Shown: one piece after another, positions 35,680 to 44,989 of the stretch
Position numbering within the stretch: the stretch's first letter is position 1
Layout of the letters: the number at the start of each line of letters is the position of its first letter
Source of the DNA: Snodgrassella sp945267035
GTDB taxonomy: Bacteria; Pseudomonadota; Gammaproteobacteria; Burkholderiales; Neisseriaceae
Reading direction: 5' to 3'
Assembly: GCF_026535915.1 (NCBI RefSeq)
Contig: NZ_JAFNPF010000001.1
Coordinates: forward strand, 310,001-374,000
DNA: 64,000 nucleotides
Translations under genes and position numbers: made by a program
The notes under the pieces: model-generated
Told to the model about the DNA's origin: nothing
Database searches by the model: none
What the model saw: the letters and a program-made list of their open reading frames with translations, nothing else

Positions 35680-37344
35680 TTATGGTTCCGTAGGCTGTGG
35701 GGTTCTTTGCCACAAGGCGATAACGTTATTTTTTTCGCGAGGTCGTGCACCGGTCCAGATTTCAATCCAGTTATCCGGTACTTTTGCTTTTACATCATGT
35801 GTCACCAGTCGATACTGACAGTGTTGGTTGTCTGGCGATAATTTAATCCAGCTGTATTCTTGCCAGGCGATACGGGTACTGAATTGATCAGCTTTGATGC
35901 TGATGCATTCTTTTCCACTCTGTAAATCCTGTGTCAGTTGGCTACTTAAGCTGTTTTGCATTTGTATGACCACTGGTCGAGCCGATTTGGCTGCGTCCAA
36001 CCACGGTAAAAATAAAGTCAGTAGGAGTGACCACACCAGCAAAACGCCTGCTGCCCAATTGGTCACGGCCTGACGTCCTCTAATATGCTGACGGGTGATT
36101 GCCCACAGCCAGAGTGGTGTCAGTACCCCAGCTACGATCAGTGGGAAGTAATCAACGTCATAATGATAATAGGGACTGAAATAGGTTGCTCTTTCAGCCA
36201 GTTTGGCCGGCCAGCCAAAATTCATCGCTGCAAATCCTAGCCATAAGAAAATGGCCAGAAAGCCAAAAGTCATGATGCCAAACCAGTTTAGGAAAGCAAC
36301 TGCACCGGTACGTAAAGCATTTAATTGCGCAGCACCAATAACGGCCAATGCGGGCAGAAGAATAACCAGCAGGTTTTGTCCTTGAGCAGGCATAATAGCA
36401 AACATCAGTAGACACAATCCTAGCCAGATAATGGCCAGAATTCCCCAAGGTTGGCTTTTTAATGAGGTGCGGGTTGCAGTCCAGATTGCCAGAGGCCAAG
36501 CTGGGAAGGCAAACCAGATTAGATTTTTGACATAGTACGCTAAAGAGAAATGAACGCGGAAATGATTGAAACCGCCAAAAGGATATAAAGCGTGGTATTG
36601 CCACCATTGATGGAATAATGGCGCACTGCTTTGGTGCAGTGCTACTGGCCAAATTAACATCAGTGGCCAAGCCCATAGCATGGAGATAATCAGAACCAAA
36701 TAATACCGACGATATCGCCACAGCGGAAACAGCAACAGACTGATCGCCAGCAACATGAACAGTAACGGCCAGAATAAGCTGCCGGATAATGACAAAACTA
36801 CCCAGCCACCGCCTAGCATCAGGCTGGCCATCATGACGCGACGTGTCGATAGTGAAAAGCCATACCAGCACATGGCGGCACCGAGGCACAGGACAATGCT
36901 GTCGTTGATGAAATGCCCTGGCATCAATAATCCCGGACAACCCAGTAATATCAGCACCGCAATGCGGCCGTTACCGCGACCGAGAAACTGACGGGCAGAA
37001 CCGCCAATGCAACTAAAAGTTAAAGTCATGAGGATAGCGTTGAGGAAACGAATCGCTTCATAACTATCCAACCAGCGCGGGCTTAGCAGGTGCTGAGATA
37101 AGACCCCCAGCCAGACATATAGGGGAGAGGAATCCCAGTTGGTGGTATGAAACAAGCTTGGGATAGCCCATTGTCTACTCTGCCATTGTTGAATGGTTTC
37201 ATATAAATAAGGTTCACCTGGTGTCCATAAATCATGGTGAAATACACCCGGCCACAACCAGACAAAAACCAGCAGCATTAATAGCCACGAACGTTTGGCG
37301 CTGACGGGCTTAATATTGCTTTTCGGAGGGGTATAGGTGAGCAT
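35680..37344 (-). CDS. GT-C glycosyltransferase, ArnT/PMT (GT39/GT83)-like
   Basis: A 554-residue inner-membrane protein with about 11-12 hydrophobic spans and a C-terminal periplasmic domain. After the first span comes HHDLWTPGEPYLYE, an acidic-residue loop typical of the GT-C glycosyltransferases that use lipid-phosphate sugar donors, followed by WDSSPLYVWLG. ArnT and PMT proteins share this layout; the closest match by feel is the ArnT-like group found in Neisseriaceae. The sugar and acceptor are not known; lipid A or a glycoprotein are options. It shares an operon with ubiG without an obvious functional link. Confidence 0.78.
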   Translation of the reverse strand: MLTYTPPKSNIKPVSAKRSWLLMLLVFVWLWPGVFHHDLWTPGEPYLYETIQQWQSRQWAIPSLFHTTNWDSSPLYVWLGVLSQHLLSPRWLDSYEAIRFLNAILMTLTFSCIGGSARQFLGRGNGRIAVLILLGCPGLLMPGHFINDSIVLCLGAAMCWYGFSLSTRRVMMASLMLGGGWVVLSLSGSLFWPLLFMLLAISLLLFPLWRYRRYYLVLIISMLWAWPLMLIWPVALHQSSAPLFHQWWQYHALYPFGGFNHFRVHFSLAYYVKNLIWFAFPAWPLAIWTATRTSLKSQPWGILAIIWLGLCLLMFAIMPAQGQNLLVILLPALAVIGAAQLNALRTGAVAFLNWFGIMTFGFLAIFLWLGFAAMNFGWPAKLAERATYFSPYYHYDVDYFPLIVAGVLTPLWLWAITRQHIRGRQAVTNWAAGVLLVWSLLLTLFLPWLDAAKSARPVVIQMQNSLSSQLTQDLQSGKECISIKADQFSTRIAWQEYSWIKLSPDNQHCQYRLVTHDVKAKVPDNWIEIWTGARPREKNNVIALWQRTPQPTEP

Positions 37345-37391
37345 GTGTTTATATATCCGTTTAATGTGACTTATGTTAACGGAAAATACGT

Positions 37392-37415
37392 CAGGCAGCC
37401 ATATCTGGCTGCCTG
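37392..37415 (-). terminator. Perfect hairpin between lysP and the glycosyltransferase gene
   Basis: A 10-bp perfect stem (CAGGCAGCCA with TGGCTGCCTG, loop of 4) lies past the lysP stop. The T-run is short. The GGCTGCCTG arm resembles the DUS-like core. Confidence 0.65.
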
Positions 37416-37435
37416 CTGTTGGGCGTGATTGGTTG

Positions 37436-38911
37436 TTAATCCAGCTGTTGGCTTAAATTAACCTGATCCAGTGGTACTTTGCGGGTACGATAACGGATTT
37501 TATGGTACAGGTAAAAAGCGGCAAAAACGGGTAATCCCATGTAGGTGATGGCAAAGCGTTGCCATTTGAAGTCGCCATGCAACAATAAATTGCTATCCTG
37601 TCCCATGATGACCAGAATACACAAGAATAAAGCCAGAATCGGACCGAAGGGAAACCATTTGGCTTTGTAAACCAAAGTATTCACGTCGCGACCTTGATGC
37701 ACAAAGGCACGTCGGAAGCGATAATGACTGATGGCAATGCCCAGCCACGCGATGAATCCGGTAAGACCTGAAGCTGCGACGACATATTCATAAGCACCTT
37801 CATCGATACTTTCCAATAAGAAAATCGCCAGCACAATGATTGCTGTTGCCAGTAAGGCTAAAACTGGTACACCACGGCGATTTACCTGACCAAACGAGCG
37901 ATGTGCCATCCCTGTTTTGCCCATGGCGTATAACATGCGGGTAGAGGCATACAGACCAGAATTTCCGGCAGAAAGTATTGAGGTCAGAATGACGGTATTC
38001 ATTATTGCGGCGGCAAAAGCCAGTCCAGCTCGTTCAAACACTAAAGTAAACGGAGATTTGGCTATTTGATCAACATCTGCACCTAACAGGGCATTGCTGT
38101 TATAAGGGATCAGTAGTCCGATCACCAACATGGCCAAAATGTAAAATATCAATATGCGCCAGAACACCTGCTTGACTGCTTTAGGAATACTGGTCTGCGG
38201 ATCTTCGGATTCGCCGGCGGTAATGCCGATGAGTTCAGTACCTTGAAAGGAGAAGCCAGCAATGAGGAATACGCCTAAAACGGTAAAGAATCTCCCCGAC
38301 CAGCCGTTGCCCAAAATAGGGGCATCGCCAATGGTGAAATTGGTCAGTCCGACATATTGTCCGCCAAGTATCCCGAGTATCGTCAATACACCAATCACCA
38401 GAAAAACAATGACGGTGACGACTTTAATCAAGGCAAACCAGTATTCAGATTCACCATATACCCGCACGGACAGTATATTGAGCAGAAATATCAAGGTAAA
38501 AAATAACAGGCTCCAACACCATGGAGGCATGAAACGTAAGGGTTCCCAATAGGTGATAACCAATGCGGAAATCGATATATCAGCGGCTACAGTGATTACC
38601 CAGTTAAACCAATAATTCCAGCCTAAGGCAAATCCTAAGGAGGGATCCACAAAACGGGCTGCGTAGGTAGAAAATGAACCTGAAGTTGGCAGATAAGTGG
38701 CCATTTCGCCTAAAGAGGTCATTAAAAAATACACCATGACCCCGATAGCGATGTAAGCCAGTAAGGCACCGCCAGGTCCGGCATCGTGAATAGCACTGCC
38801 ACTGGCCATAAACAGTCCCGTACCAATGCTGCCACCAATTGCAATCATCGACAGGTGACGGGTTTTCAAATGGCGTCTAACTTGATTAGAAGAAGATTGG
38901 GTGTCTGTCAT
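37436..38911 (-). CDS. lysP: LysP-type lysine/amino acid permease (APC family)
   Basis: A 491-residue proton symporter with 12 hydrophobic spans. The stretches HLSMIAIGGSIGTGLFMASG, MVYFLMTSLGEMATYLP, GWNYWFNW, GFSFQGTELIGITAGESEDP and TGFIAWLGIAISHYRFRR are near-identical to E. coli LysP, so lysine uptake is the likely role. I start at the ATG 38911; the frame is open to a GTG at 38953 but the extra residues are not conserved. No lysine riboswitch elements are visible upstream. Confidence 0.92.
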   Translation of the reverse strand: MTDTQSSSNQVRRHLKTRHLSMIAIGGSIGTGLFMASGSAIHDAGPGGALLAYIAIGVMVYFLMTSLGEMATYLPTSGSFSTYAARFVDPSLGFALGWNYWFNWVITVAADISISALVITYWEPLRFMPPWCWSLLFFTLIFLLNILSVRVYGESEYWFALIKVVTVIVFLVIGVLTILGILGGQYVGLTNFTIGDAPILGNGWSGRFFTVLGVFLIAGFSFQGTELIGITAGESEDPQTSIPKAVKQVFWRILIFYILAMLVIGLLIPYNSNALLGADVDQIAKSPFTLVFERAGLAFAAAIMNTVILTSILSAGNSGLYASTRMLYAMGKTGMAHRSFGQVNRRGVPVLALLATAIIVLAIFLLESIDEGAYEYVVAASGLTGFIAWLGIAISHYRFRRAFVHQGRDVNTLVYKAKWFPFGPILALFLCILVIMGQDSNLLLHGDFKWQRFAITYMGLPVFAAFYLYHKIRYRTRKVPLDQVNLSQQLD

Positions 38912-39160
38912 TTTATTATTCAATTTAATCGATTCTGTTATGTCTCCCCACACAAGCCAATATACAACACATGCTGTTGGCGCCCAAATACCCTTAAATC
39001 AGAAGCTTTCTGCGCTTTAAATGGTAATAGTGGGCTGTAGAAATGGCGGTTAGGTTTGGTCTAACTGCTTGGTTATGCAGTATAAAACCATATGACATAT
39101 CAAGTTTTAATGTCTAAAACAATTATTATAACAAACCCTAGGAATGACTGGCGTGATAAT

Positions 39161-40228
39161 TCAATGTTTTTGTTCACTCAAATACTGCTGACCATTATCC
39201 AGTACAATCACTTTTTCCGGCCAACGCAAAGCCGCCAGATGCATCCGGCTGCGCGCAGGATCAATTGATTGTTGCCGTTCGCGCCAACGCGCGCCAACTG
39301 AATAATCTACACAGAAAACCTGTTGTTTAGCGCCCAGCCATTGTGTTGGTGGTTCCTGAAATAATTCTTTGCGGTGTTCTGCCACCCCATCACGATACCA
39401 GCTCCGCCAGTAATGACCGATGATGACGGCGACCGAATCAGTATAATGTTGCCACCATGGTTTGCGAATGGTAAACCGCCAACGTCCATTAATATAAAAG
39501 GGAGCTGTAGCTAAAGCCTGTATGCCACTGGTGAGAGCCCGTAATGGATTGTGGCAGCTTCGCATTAAGTCATAATGGGCGATACCTGGCTGAAATGACA
39601 TGCTGACATTTTCGTCTTCCAGTTTGGCCCCCAAAAGCTGAATTTCCCTTTTGTATACTTCATACCACTCAGTTTGTTTGAAATCATCATGAAAACGATG
39701 TTCCCAATATTGATTGACATCGGTTAGGGAAGAGGACTGATATTCATTCAGTTTGTGAATACTCTCGGGTAACCATGCAGCGTGAACAATGCGTAGATCG
39801 TCCCGTTGCAATATTAATGGCCATTGTCCAAGCTGGTCTGTTAATTGTTGGCGTTTGTGTTTGGCATAATGTTGCCATGGTGCATAACGCGCCTCATCTT
39901 GAGTACGTTCAGTAAAAAACCAGCCTGAACCATCTTTAGGGTCATTAATCAACAAATTTAATTCATGATTGCCAATGACACTGAAGGCATTTCCTTTGGC
40001 TACTGCTTCGATAGTCCAATCTAATACGGCTGGACTATCTGTGCCTCGATCACACAAGTCGCCGACAAATACCAGTTTGCGCCCGTGAGGATGATGACCA
40101 TATTCATCATAGCCAAGGAAATGTAATAAATGTTGTAACGGCAGCCATTCACCGTGCACATCGCCAATGATATCCAGCGGTACACCAGCAGGTAAGCTAC
40201 GAATAAAGGGACTTTGATAAGCATCCAT
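39161..40228 (-). CDS. Metallophosphoesterase (PrpE/PPP-like)
   Basis: A 355-residue phosphoesterase with the calcineurin-type metal motifs in order: DIIGDVHGE, VGDLCDRG and GNHEL, then a late His in IGHYWR. Two metal ions bind here and hydrolyse phosphate esters. The substrate may be a diadenosine polyphosphate, protein phosphate or another. The length, with a large insert between GNHE and GHY, is greater than ApaH or PrpE. The ATG at 40228 gives a clean start; the frame is open further upstream to 40303. Confidence 0.83.
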   Translation of the reverse strand: MDAYQSPFIRSLPAGVPLDIIGDVHGEWLPLQHLLHFLGYDEYGHHPHGRKLVFVGDLCDRGTDSPAVLDWTIEAVAKGNAFSVIGNHELNLLINDPKDGSGWFFTERTQDEARYAPWQHYAKHKRQQLTDQLGQWPLILQRDDLRIVHAAWLPESIHKLNEYQSSSLTDVNQYWEHRFHDDFKQTEWYEVYKREIQLLGAKLEDENVSMSFQPGIAHYDLMRSCHNPLRALTSGIQALATAPFYINGRWRFTIRKPWWQHYTDSVAVIIGHYWRSWYRDGVAEHRKELFQEPPTQWLGAKQQVFCVDYSVGARWRERQQSIDPARSRMHLAALRWPEKVIVLDNGQQYLSEQKH

Positions 40229-40528
40229 AATCAATACGATCTGAGCAGCTAGTACAGCGGTTGTGTGTGTATGTCTATGTATTGTAAGACAATGTTTAAT
40301 CAATTTAAGCGATTAAACATAGCACAGTATATTGAAATATGCCAACTTAAGCATTGAAATAGGGTGCTATTTACATGGGAGTGAGTATGAATTGATTAAT
40401 GAATGTTAATTTTTTCAAATGATTAGAAAACGCTATCTAAATGCTCTTGTGGTAAATGTTACTTTTATCAATCTTATCTTTGCCAAACTGCTTATTTTCG
40501 GCTAAACTCGCATACTATTTTTAAATTT
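40229..40528. other. Intergenic before tRNA-Arg
   Basis: Spacer with a CATACTAT box about 12 bases before the tRNA that could be its -10. No gene is seen. Confidence 0.4.
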
Positions 40529-40604
40529 GCATCCATAGCTCAGTTGGAAGAGTGTCGGTTTCCGAAGCCGGAGGTCACAGGTTCGATCCCTGTTGGGTGC
40601 ACCA
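40529..40604 (+). tRNA. tRNA-Arg (anticodon CCG)
   Basis: A 76-base cloverleaf. The acceptor arm GCATCCA pairs with TGGGTGC. It has a D arm GCTC/GAGT, an anticodon loop TTCCGAA with CCG, a T arm ACAGG-TTCGATC-CCTGT, and a genome-encoded CCA. It decodes CGG. Confidence 0.95.
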
Positions 40605-40618
40605 ATTATATATATGCG

Positions 40619-40646
40619 GGACTTTCAACTCTACTGAAAGTCCTTT
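40619..40646 (+). terminator. Terminator of tRNA-Arg
   Basis: A 9-bp stem (GGACTTTCA with TGAAAGTCC, 7-base loop) is followed by TTTAGTTTT. Confidence 0.85.
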
Positions 40647-41222
40647 AGTTTTATCTTCTGACTAGCTCTTCACTATCCTAAATTACCATTTAAGCCCGTG
40701 TAATTAAGCCATCAAGAGTCATGTAGCACATAAATTGGTGTTGATATAGCCCAACTGATGCCTATCTGAACTGAATGTGCCTCAATAAAGATAACCTCGT
40801 GACATTCAAATAATCGATTTTGCAGTTCAAATCATTTAACAGCATGATCAATGCAGAGCACTATGAAGAAAAAATTCTTTGACAAAAACTAATTGATAAC
40901 AGAGTGTGATATCAATGAGTAAATTAACACACCTGTAGAAACAACGCTTGCCGAAAAATTTAGGTAGGTCTTAGCAACGAAACACGATAAGGCGACAGAT
41001 TAATCAATCATGAAAGAGGTGATGACACCGAAGTAAAAGCATGGGCAAAATATTAAATGCCACGACTTCGTCGCCAGACATTAAGTGAGGAAGAGAGAAA
41101 AGCGCCAGTTAACAGGCGAATGGCATGTCAAATTCATCACTGTGGGCGAGTAAATCCCCCATAGAAGACTACTCATCCACGCGTTTAAGAGAAAATTCTG
41201 ATTTTCTTTTTAGGTTCCGCAA
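40647..41222. other. Probable eroded sequence next to tRNA-Arg
   Basis: No intact gene. Near 41040-41170 a plus-strand frame reads MPRLRRQTLSEEERKAPV and continues with few stops, suggesting a gene fragment, but I cannot name it. No integrase or repeat of the tRNA 3' end is visible. Confidence 0.4.
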
Positions 41223-42455
41223 CTAATCTATTTTTCGAGACATAACAATTAATTCAGTTAGACCATCGGTTTCATAATGTTGATATAGGAAAATAATTCC
41301 ATATTTGTCATCCTGAATTTTAATAATTTTGAGAATCCTTAGTTTTCGCTGGCTTAATTGAAACGTTTCTTGTGTCAGCACATTGAGAAAATGGCCATCC
41401 TGATGTTGAATAAAACCTTCAATCACCTCATCATGGCGAATAGTTATCCAGTTGAGCGTATAATTGGTGTCTGAAAAATTAACTACATAAGTATGCTCAG
41501 AAATTTGTATTGAATCATGAATATATTGAATTATGTGTTCATGTTGAAACAAAACATCCTGCTTAATTTTGCCTTCTGGTGAAATAGTAATGAGATAAAT
41601 TAGGTTCTCTCCATTCAGACTTAAAACCCGTGATGTTTCGCTAAAGCTTAAAACTAACGCTCTGTTTGGATAAAACCCTTTATCCACTTTGATTATTCTT
41701 GAGTTTATAATATTACCTTTTTCATCAATTTGGCGGTGCAACCAACCATCCTCACCTGGCGCAGGTGCGAGTAAATGAAATTCATTATTGCTTGGATGAA
41801 TAAAAAAATGGTTGCTTTTAGGTAAGGGTATTTCGTTTTGGCGGAAAGTATAGACGCCATTGTGTTTCAACTTAAGAAGAGTTAGTTGGTCTGGCTGTCT
41901 GTATGTTTCATAACTGACAGAATCGACAATATGATAAAAAATACTCGATTGATTAACCACACCCTTAAAATCACCATTAGCAAGCCGTATAGACTTAGAT
42001 AAAACCGTGTATGGTAAAACAGTGTATTGGCGGTTTAAAAGTGGGATGATGACATTAGATTTTTTTTTGAACTGATTGACTTCAAGCAGAGTATAAGGCT
42101 GATAATCTGGACCGATAAACATATTAGCGAGAAGTAGTGTTGGATCTTCACATTCAGGATCTTCACCTTCATTTTCAAGGTAATAATCAACTTTATTCGC
42201 ATCCAGATCGATAACACAATAGAAGTAAAAATCCAAATCTTTTGCTACGTCTGGGTCAGACTGTATATAATATGCCATACAGATAATCAGCGTACGCGGA
42301 TCAATCAAGATGATATCATGCACCCAAAACTGATCAATGATGACATCGTTCGGCCCCATAATATGTTGGGGAAATAAATGTATCACGTGTCCTAATCCAG
42401 TCAAATTAGAATTGAGTTCAGTCATGGGAATATCAATTTTTTCTAATGTTATCAT
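41223..42455 (-). CDS. 410-residue unknown protein
   Basis: I do not recognise this protein. It has no signal peptide, is acidic and beta-strand-rich, and has repeating pieces such as FFIHPSNNEFHLLAP, LSLNGENLIYLITI and YVVNFSDTNYTLNWI that suggest a beta-propeller. A GAGG ribosome site lies 8 bases before the ATG. The last base pairs of the upstream frameshifted gene overlap this start (ATGA), so it belongs to the same operon as the lipoprotein and YwqK-like genes. Low GC compared with the flanking housekeeping genes points to accessory DNA. Confidence 0.7.
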   Translation of the reverse strand: MITLEKIDIPMTELNSNLTGLGHVIHLFPQHIMGPNDVIIDQFWVHDIILIDPRTLIICMAYYIQSDPDVAKDLDFYFYCVIDLDANKVDYYLENEGEDPECEDPTLLLANMFIGPDYQPYTLLEVNQFKKKSNVIIPLLNRQYTVLPYTVLSKSIRLANGDFKGVVNQSSIFYHIVDSVSYETYRQPDQLTLLKLKHNGVYTFRQNEIPLPKSNHFFIHPSNNEFHLLAPAPGEDGWLHRQIDEKGNIINSRIIKVDKGFYPNRALVLSFSETSRVLSLNGENLIYLITISPEGKIKQDVLFQHEHIIQYIHDSIQISEHTYVVNFSDTNYTLNWITIRHDEVIEGFIQHQDGHFLNVLTQETFQLSQRKLRILKIIKIQDDKYGIIFLYQHYETDGLTELIVMSRKID

Positions 42456-42827
42456 GGTGTATCCTCTATTTTTAAATAAGATAGTTGGAATTTATTAAAT
42501 CTGCAGCTGCATAATTGTTTGATATTATTTTTTTCTCCATTAATATTTATAATTTCAATTTTTATCCGTTTATTTTTTGTACGTATAAACATATCTAAAA
42601 AATTTTTATTTATATATTTCTCCACTAATGCAAGTTTATTATTGATATAAATCGCTCGTAAATAATGATTTTTCTTTTTACCCTTTCAACATCAATCATG
42701 TTGATTAATTTGATTATATGATGATATCCAGAAAAACTTCCATAATATTTTACTTCTTGCATATTTATTCTTTTTGCAGTGGCGAAAGCAAAAACAAAAC
42801 AAGAATTAAAAGAACAGTTTTTTTCAT
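42452..42827 (-). pseudogene. Small exported protein, broken by two frame shifts
   Basis: An ATG at 42827 begins MKKTVLLILVLF, a signal peptide. A one-base shift in a T5 run would continue FAFATAKRINMQEVKYYG. A second one-base shift in an A5 run near 42675 would join to NHYLRAIYINNKLALVEKY, ending in a TGA that overlaps the next gene's ATG. Restoring one base at each point gives a secreted protein of about 125 residues. At present the signal peptide is fused in frame to the end of the upstream lipoprotein, and MQEVKYYG... can start separately at 42762 but stops early. The family is not recognised. Confidence 0.65.
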
Positions 42828-43160
42828 TTTGGATTTAGTATCTTGTTGGGCAAAATAAGCATCTAATACCGTTGGATTATCCCCATAAGGCGATTTGTTT
42901 AATGTAACTGTTTGTCCCGTATTCGTTATTTGATTTCTTGCTCCGCTCGATTGCCCTTCATGGGTAGTTCCTTCAATAGAGCCGCTTATATTGCTTCTAT
43001 TTGTAGTCCCGCTATTATGTAAATCATTGGAGCAGGAAGTAAAAGACAGACAGAAAAATAAGCTCAGTACCAAAACAGCATGGAATTTTCCTTTTCCGTA
43101 TTTAAAATCTAGTTTTTGTTGAAAATCGTGTATGTGAAGAGTTTTTTTGTATTTCTTCAT
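42765..43160 (-). CDS. Putative lipoprotein, possibly with an altered C-terminus
   Basis: A 131-residue protein with a long basic n-region, then a hydrophobic segment ending in the lipobox FTSC. The mature part is Ser/Thr/Asn-rich and ends in a hydrophobic tail MKKTVLLILVLFLLSP that looks like the signal peptide of the next gene read in the same frame. A frame ending ...ILNPK with a TGA overlapping that ATG also exists, so the original lipoprotein may have ended there. Function unknown; a periplasmic immunity or accessory role is only inferred from the operon. Confidence 0.6.
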   Translation of the reverse strand: MKKYKKTLHIHDFQQKLDFKYGKGKFHAVLVLSLFFCLSFTSCSNDLHNSGTTNRSNISGSIEGTTHEGQSSGARNQITNTGQTVTLNKSPYGDNPTVLDAYFAQQDTKSKMKKTVLLILVLFLLSPLQKE

Positions 43161-43238
43161 AAGATAGTGTATTAAATGTGTAGCGTATTTTTTTTATAGT
43201 TTTCTTCAAAAGAGAAACGAATTGATAGAGAGGCATTT

Positions 43239-43430
43239 TTAGACGGAATTATCGGGTTGCAAATGATAGATGCCTTCATATTCATCTAGCTTGGGATTAT
43301 CTTCCTTTTTTATATTTATTTTTCTGAGCTCAGCTAACGCTTGTAAATCTGATAAATCGTATTGTTCTTGTATTTTTCCGGTTATTTTTATTTCAGTATC
43401 AGTTATTAGTTTACTTTTTTCATTTTTCAA
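43239..43430 (-). CDS. 63-residue hypothetical protein
   Basis: A small charged protein (MKNEKSKLITDTEIKITG to HLQPDNSV) with no signal peptide or recognised domain. It starts 7 bases after the YwqK-like gene ends, on the same strand, with no clear ribosome site, so it may be translated by coupling. Real but uncertain. Confidence 0.5.
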   Translation of the reverse strand: MKNEKSKLITDTEIKITGKIQEQYDLSDLQALAELRKINIKKEDNPKLDEYEGIYHLQPDNSV

Positions 43431-43437
43431 TTATTTA

Positions 43438-44121
43438 TTATTTCGGTATGGTGAAAAGCTCTTTTAACTCAGTCTCATATAAATCATCAAAATTGTAAAT
43501 TTTCTTTGAAACAACTTTTCCATTCTTATATTGAGTGACGATTTTATAGTCTTTGCCGAATTCATCGGGATGATAATAGGTGGTTTCGATTAAATCGCCT
43601 TTTTCATCGTATGTTTTCCATAATCCTACAGGTATTATGGTAGCATTATACATATCCATAAACCCTTCATATTGCTTAACGCCATTTTCAAAGTAAATAG
43701 TAGTGAGTTTGGGTAATTCTAAAGAGCCAGTAACTATTGTTTCTATATGATTTATTTGTCCATTAGGATAATATTTAACATATAATACATCTCCTTTTTT
43801 AACTTCATCTCTTACATAATGCGTGAATTTTAGTTTTCCATTTGGGTAAAATCCTTGAGCAGAAATGCTGTCTCGTTGATATGATGACATATAATACACA
43901 GATTCTAATTGACCGCCTTTAGTATAGTAAGTTTTTATATAATCCGCTGCTTTATTGCCATTGATATAATATTCATATCGTAAAAAACCTTCCGGAGTAT
44001 TGGATTCTTTAATTCGTACTGAATGTGAAGGGGGAGCTTCGGAAATTTTTTTTGCTTCAATGCGTTGAACACATGCCAAAATGCCAACAAAAAAAATAGA
44101 CACCATTAGTAATTTTTTCAT
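43438..44121 (-). CDS. YwqK-family (MORN-like repeat) exported protein
   Basis: A 227-residue protein with an N-terminal hydrophobic signal containing a possible lipobox (ILAC), then repeats of the MORN_2/YwqK type: AQGFYPNGKLKFTHY, VKYYPNGQINHIET, IYFENGVKQYEGF, WKTYDEKGDLIETTYY and VTQYKNGKVVSKK. Bacillus YwqK is the antitoxin of a polymorphic toxin; many other members have no known role. Here it follows an amidase pseudogene by 7 bases, so it may have been the partner of that enzyme (inference). Confidence 0.78.
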   Translation of the reverse strand: MKKLLMVSIFFVGILACVQRIEAKKISEAPPSHSVRIKESNTPEGFLRYEYYINGNKAADYIKTYYTKGGQLESVYYMSSYQRDSISAQGFYPNGKLKFTHYVRDEVKKGDVLYVKYYPNGQINHIETIVTGSLELPKLTTIYFENGVKQYEGFMDMYNATIIPVGLWKTYDEKGDLIETTYYHPDEFGKDYKIVTQYKNGKVVSKKIYNFDDLYETELKELFTIPK

Positions 44122-44128
44122 TTTATTC

Positions 44129-44880
44129 TTAAAAATGTTTATTAATGTGGATTGTTAACCCTTGAGCAAATTGCTCTGCTATTAAGTCCATATTGTTGTA
44201 AATACTTTTTGCAGCTTTAGGGTGTGTAATATAACCAAGCTCGATTAAAACTTTATACTTCGTTTGATTTTCCCCCCAAGAACTCCTATATTATTTCTAG
44301 CATCTGGGTGTTTCTTTCCTATATTGACAACAGTATAACAACTAAAAATATTATTAACTAATTCTAGCCCTTTTTTATCTTCTTCATTATAGATAACATG
44401 CGCGCCGGAAGTAAAATTGGTTAAGCCATCCGCATGAATAAAAATAAAATAATCCGCTTTGTTGTTATTAGCTATATCACAGCGAAAATAGATAGCTTCT
44501 TTATTATTGGCAACATTAACAACGATTTTACTATTTCTGGTAATTAAAACATTTAGCCTTTTTGTAGCAATAGTTTATAAAGTTTTATTGAAACTTCATA
44601 AACCATACTAGATTCAGTTCTCTCATGATTTAATTTATTATTTTACTTTTTGAATAATCATTATTTCCAATAATCCATGTATTCGGAGCCTCTAGAACAT
44701 ATGAGGAAAGATCTATAACTGTTGCGGTTTTTGTTTGTACATTACCTTTTGCATCTTTTAAAATTTCCTCATTGTTCGCGTTTAATTTGTATTGGTATAT
44801 TCTTGCTAGAGCTCCTTCATTTCCCAGTGTAACCCCATGTCCTAGATCAATCACAATAACAGGTCTAGTATTTTTTTAAT
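44129..44880 (-). pseudogene. N-acetylmuramoyl-L-alanine amidase (Amidase_3), frameshifted
   Basis: Pieces in different frames spell a Zn-amidase. They are VIDLGHGVTLGNEGA (zinc His), RTESSMVYEVSIKL (zinc Glu), LITRNSK, FRCDIANNNKADYF, IFIHADGLTN (zinc His) and, after a G6 run, VLIELGYITHPKAA with the catalytic Glu, ending INKHF. The family cuts the MurNAc-L-Ala bond in peptidoglycan. Stops and shifts lie after SKSKIIN, at an AAAAAGG run near 44560 and at the G6 run (44271-44276). No signal peptide is visible. It is the first recognisable gene of the operon that continues with the YwqK-like gene 7 bases later. Confidence 0.85.
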
Positions 44881-44989
44881 TGAAATTAATTTAAATTTTC
44901 AGTTAAAAAGTCATAATAATTTAAATTATCCACGGCACTAAATTGCCCTGCAAAGAAGCTTTATATAATTTCCTTTATTTCTCAGATTT

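Noticed and set aside
40529..41222. Integrase-mediated island at tRNA-Arg
   Set aside because: No integrase, no repeat of the tRNA 3' end (GGGTGCACCA) was found in the following block, so an attachment site cannot be supported.
42660..42700. Programmed -1 frameshift in the small exported gene
   Set aside because: The A-rich site (GTAAAAAGAAAAATC) does not form a canonical X-XXY-YYZ heptamer in the right frame, and a second shift in the signal peptide would also be needed, so mutation is simpler.
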